6,530 nucleotides of DNA from Acidobacteriota bacterium. GTDB taxonomy: Bacteria > Acidobacteriota > Terriglobia > Terriglobales > Acidobacteriaceae. A program made the position numbers and the translations under genes. Below, piece after piece: positions 4,971 through 6,530 of the stretch; position 1 is the first letter of the stretch, and the number at the start of each line of letters is the position of its first letter. The stretch spans positions 1 through 6,530 of the forward strand of contig JAJXZK010000103.1 in the NCBI GenBank assembly GCA_021780095.1. Direction: 5' to 3'. The notes under the pieces are model-generated. The model was not told the origin of the DNA, searched no databases, and worked only from the letters and a program-made list of their open reading frames with translations.

Positions 4971-6530
4971 ATGAAGAATCGAAAGGTCATCGTTGCAGCA
5001 GCCGCGCTCTTACTAACCGGCACACCTGTAACAGGAGCAGCCCAGCAAAGCGCTGCGACTGCGCCACAGAAAATCAAGGTCGACATCGATACGCGACAGA
5101 CTGCCCGACCCGTGTCGCCGTATGAATACGGCATGTTCATTGAGCACATCGGCTCGCTTGTCTATCGCAGCCTCTGGTCGGAGATGCTTGATGACCGCAA
5201 GTTCTACTTCCCGATCAAGGCCGAGGAACCGCAGGCGGCAGCTCCGGCACAGGGAGGTCCTTTCCGCGGCATGCAACTGCGAAAGTGGCATCCAATCGGT
5301 CCTGACCAGGCAGTCGCGATGGACAAGGACCATCCCTTCACAGACGAACAGAGCCCGCGCATCGAGCTCGATGCCGCCAGACCGCACGGCATCCGGCAAT
5401 CGGGCTTCACACTGGTAAAGGGGAAAAGGTATATCGGCCACATCTGGCTCCGCGCAACACCCGGTGTGACGATAAAGGTCGCGCTGGTCTGGGGTGAAGG
5501 CACAAGCGATAGGCAGACCGTCGCGCTCTCGGCGCTCACGAGCACATACAAGGAATTGCCGTTCACCTTTACCGCGGGAGCAGACACCGAAGCCGGCGCG
5601 CTTGAGATCAGCGGTACTGGCACCGGCAGCTTCCACATCGGCACCGTCTCGCTCATGCCCGCCGACAACCTCGACGGCTTTCGTCCGGAAGTCATTGCAC
5701 AACTAAAGCAGCTGCACTCCGGTTTCTGGCGCCTGCCCGGCGGCAACTTCATCTCCGACTTCAACTGGTATCACTCGGTTGGTCCGCGCGACCAGCGGCC
5801 TCCCGATTTCGACTACGCGTGGAACGCCATGCAGACCAATGACGTTGGCATGGATGAGTTCATGACGTTCTGCAAACGGATTGGCGTGGAGCCGTACATC
5901 ACCGTCAACGCCGGTTTCGGCGACGCGCACTCGGCTGCTGAAGAAGTTGAATATATGAACGGCGCAACCAGCACGCACATGGGCGCGATGCGCGCACGAA
6001 ACGGACATCCGGAACCGTACCACGTGAGGTTCTGGAATATCGGCAACGAGCCCTACGGCCAATGGCAGCTCGGCCGCACCGACCTGAAGTACTACCTGCT
6101 CAAGCACAATGAGTTTGCGCGAGCCATGCGTGCCGCCGATCCATCGATCACGCTGCTGGCCTCCGGCTCCATGCCGGAAGAGGCGATTCTCGAAGGCGTC
6201 GCCGCTGACAGGCACATTCCCGTCGATCAGGCCGGCATCTGTTCCGATGCCGACTGGACCTGCGGATTCCTCAAGCACGACTGGGGCAACTTCGATGGCG
6301 TCACCGAGCACTGGTATACACGCGCCGGCGTGCGCTGGGACCGCGAGCGCGCCGAGAAAGGAATCAAGGTCGGAAGCCTTGAAGCAGGCTACGTGCCCGA
6401 TCAGGAGACGGTCCTCGAATGGGTGCGCCGCCCGTCGGATCGCGTGCATCTGAAGGGCGAGGAATGGCTGGAGTATGAGAAGCGTTATCCCGAGATGAAG
6501 GCCAAGGGAATCTTCATGTCGAATGACGAA
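4971..6530 (+). CDS. Alpha-L-arabinofuranosidase, GH51-type, 3' end outside window
   Basis: Codons 1-520 are open to the last base of the window with no stop, so the gene is partial here. Enzymes of this type release terminal arabinofuranose from arabinoxylan, arabinan or pectin side chains. Residues 1-24 look like a signal peptide (VIVAAAALLLTGTPVTGA), so it is exported. Family marks follow in order: SPYEYGMFIEHIG (49-61) and LWSEMLDDRKFY (68-79), the GH51 N-terminal signature; a region at about 125-230 (ending GSFHIGTVSLMP) that resembles an inserted carbohydrate-binding-like beta-sandwich; FWRLPGGNFISDFNW (252-266); GMDEFMTFCKRIGVEPYITVNAG (293-315); and FWNIGNEPYG (354-363), where Glu360 is the expected acid/base. 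EHWY (446-449) matches the His/Tyr segment before the nucleophile. The nucleophile Glu is expected beyond the window. It is divergent from the esterase, fitting joint attack on feruloylated arabinose side chains. Minus-strand open frames over it reflect its GC-rich codons. Confidence 0.9.
   Translation, partial: MKNRKVIVAAAALLLTGTPVTGAAQQSAATAPQKIKVDIDTRQTARPVSPYEYGMFIEHIGSLVYRSLWSEMLDDRKFYFPIKAEEPQAAAPAQGGPFRGMQLRKWHPIGPDQAVAMDKDHPFTDEQSPRIELDAARPHGIRQSGFTLVKGKRYIGHIWLRATPGVTIKVALVWGEGTSDRQTVALSALTSTYKELPFTFTAGADTEAGALEISGTGTGSFHIGTVSLMPADNLDGFRPEVIAQLKQLHSGFWRLPGGNFISDFNWYHSVGPRDQRPPDFDYAWNAMQTNDVGMDEFMTFCKRIGVEPYITVNAGFGDAHSAAEEVEYMNGATSTHMGAMRARNGHPEPYHVRFWNIGNEPYGQWQLGRTDLKYYLLKHNEFARAMRAADPSITLLASGSMPEEAILEGVAADRHIPVDQAGICSDADWTCGFLKHDWGNFDGVTEHWYTRAGVRWDRERAEKGIKVGSLEAGYVPDQETVLEWVRRPSDRVHLKGEEWLEYEKRYPEMKAKGIFMSNDE

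Noticed and set aside
5013..5702. Long minus-strand open frame (229 codons) opposite the arabinofuranosidase
   Set aside because: It lies antisense to a gene with clear GH51 motifs; its product has no recognisable domain and is explained by GC-rich third codon positions of the real gene.
5703..6449. Minus-strand open frame of 248 codons opposite the arabinofuranosidase
   Set aside because: It covers the catalytic region of the GH51 gene, including the GNEP motif, and has no signal, motif or ribosome binding site of its own.

Overview
This 6.5 kb window looks like chromosomal DNA from a soil-type, plant-polymer-degrading bacterium. The protein styles (a secreted tannase/feruloyl esterase with a GCSTGG nucleophile motif, an exported GH51-type arabinofuranosidase, a large secreted beta-helix protein) and the moderately GC-rich sequence fit Acidobacteriota (Granulicella/Terriglobus/Acidobacterium-like). 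That assignment is an inference from protein character; no marker gene is present.

Layout from left to right. Bases 1-70 hold closely spaced small hairpins (REP-like or terminator-like). Bases 119-1621 (+) encode an exported right-handed parallel beta-helix protein, probably acting on or binding polysaccharide, in DNA visibly AT-richer than the right side of the window. About 480 bases follow with no convincing gene. Bases 2103-2729 (+) encode a 208-residue exported protein of unknown function. It converges on a tannase/feruloyl-esterase-family hydrolase at 2871-4487 (-), and the short gap between them carries two good hairpins. A 483-base divergent control region (4488-4970) separates the esterase from a GH51-type alpha-L-arabinofuranosidase on the + strand, which starts at 4971 and is still open at the window end (520 codons seen).

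How the genes may work together: the divergent pair suggests removal of side chains from feruloylated arabinoxylan or pectin outside the cytoplasm. The esterase would remove ferulate (or another hydroxycinnamate/gallate ester), and the arabinofuranosidase would remove the arabinose that carries it. The beta-helix protein could act on the same class of polymer. No mobile element, tRNA, rRNA, CRISPR array or defence system was seen. I found no clearly new biological system. The least explained items are the 208-residue exported protein, the hairpin cluster at the left edge, and an operator-like palindrome in the divergent region.
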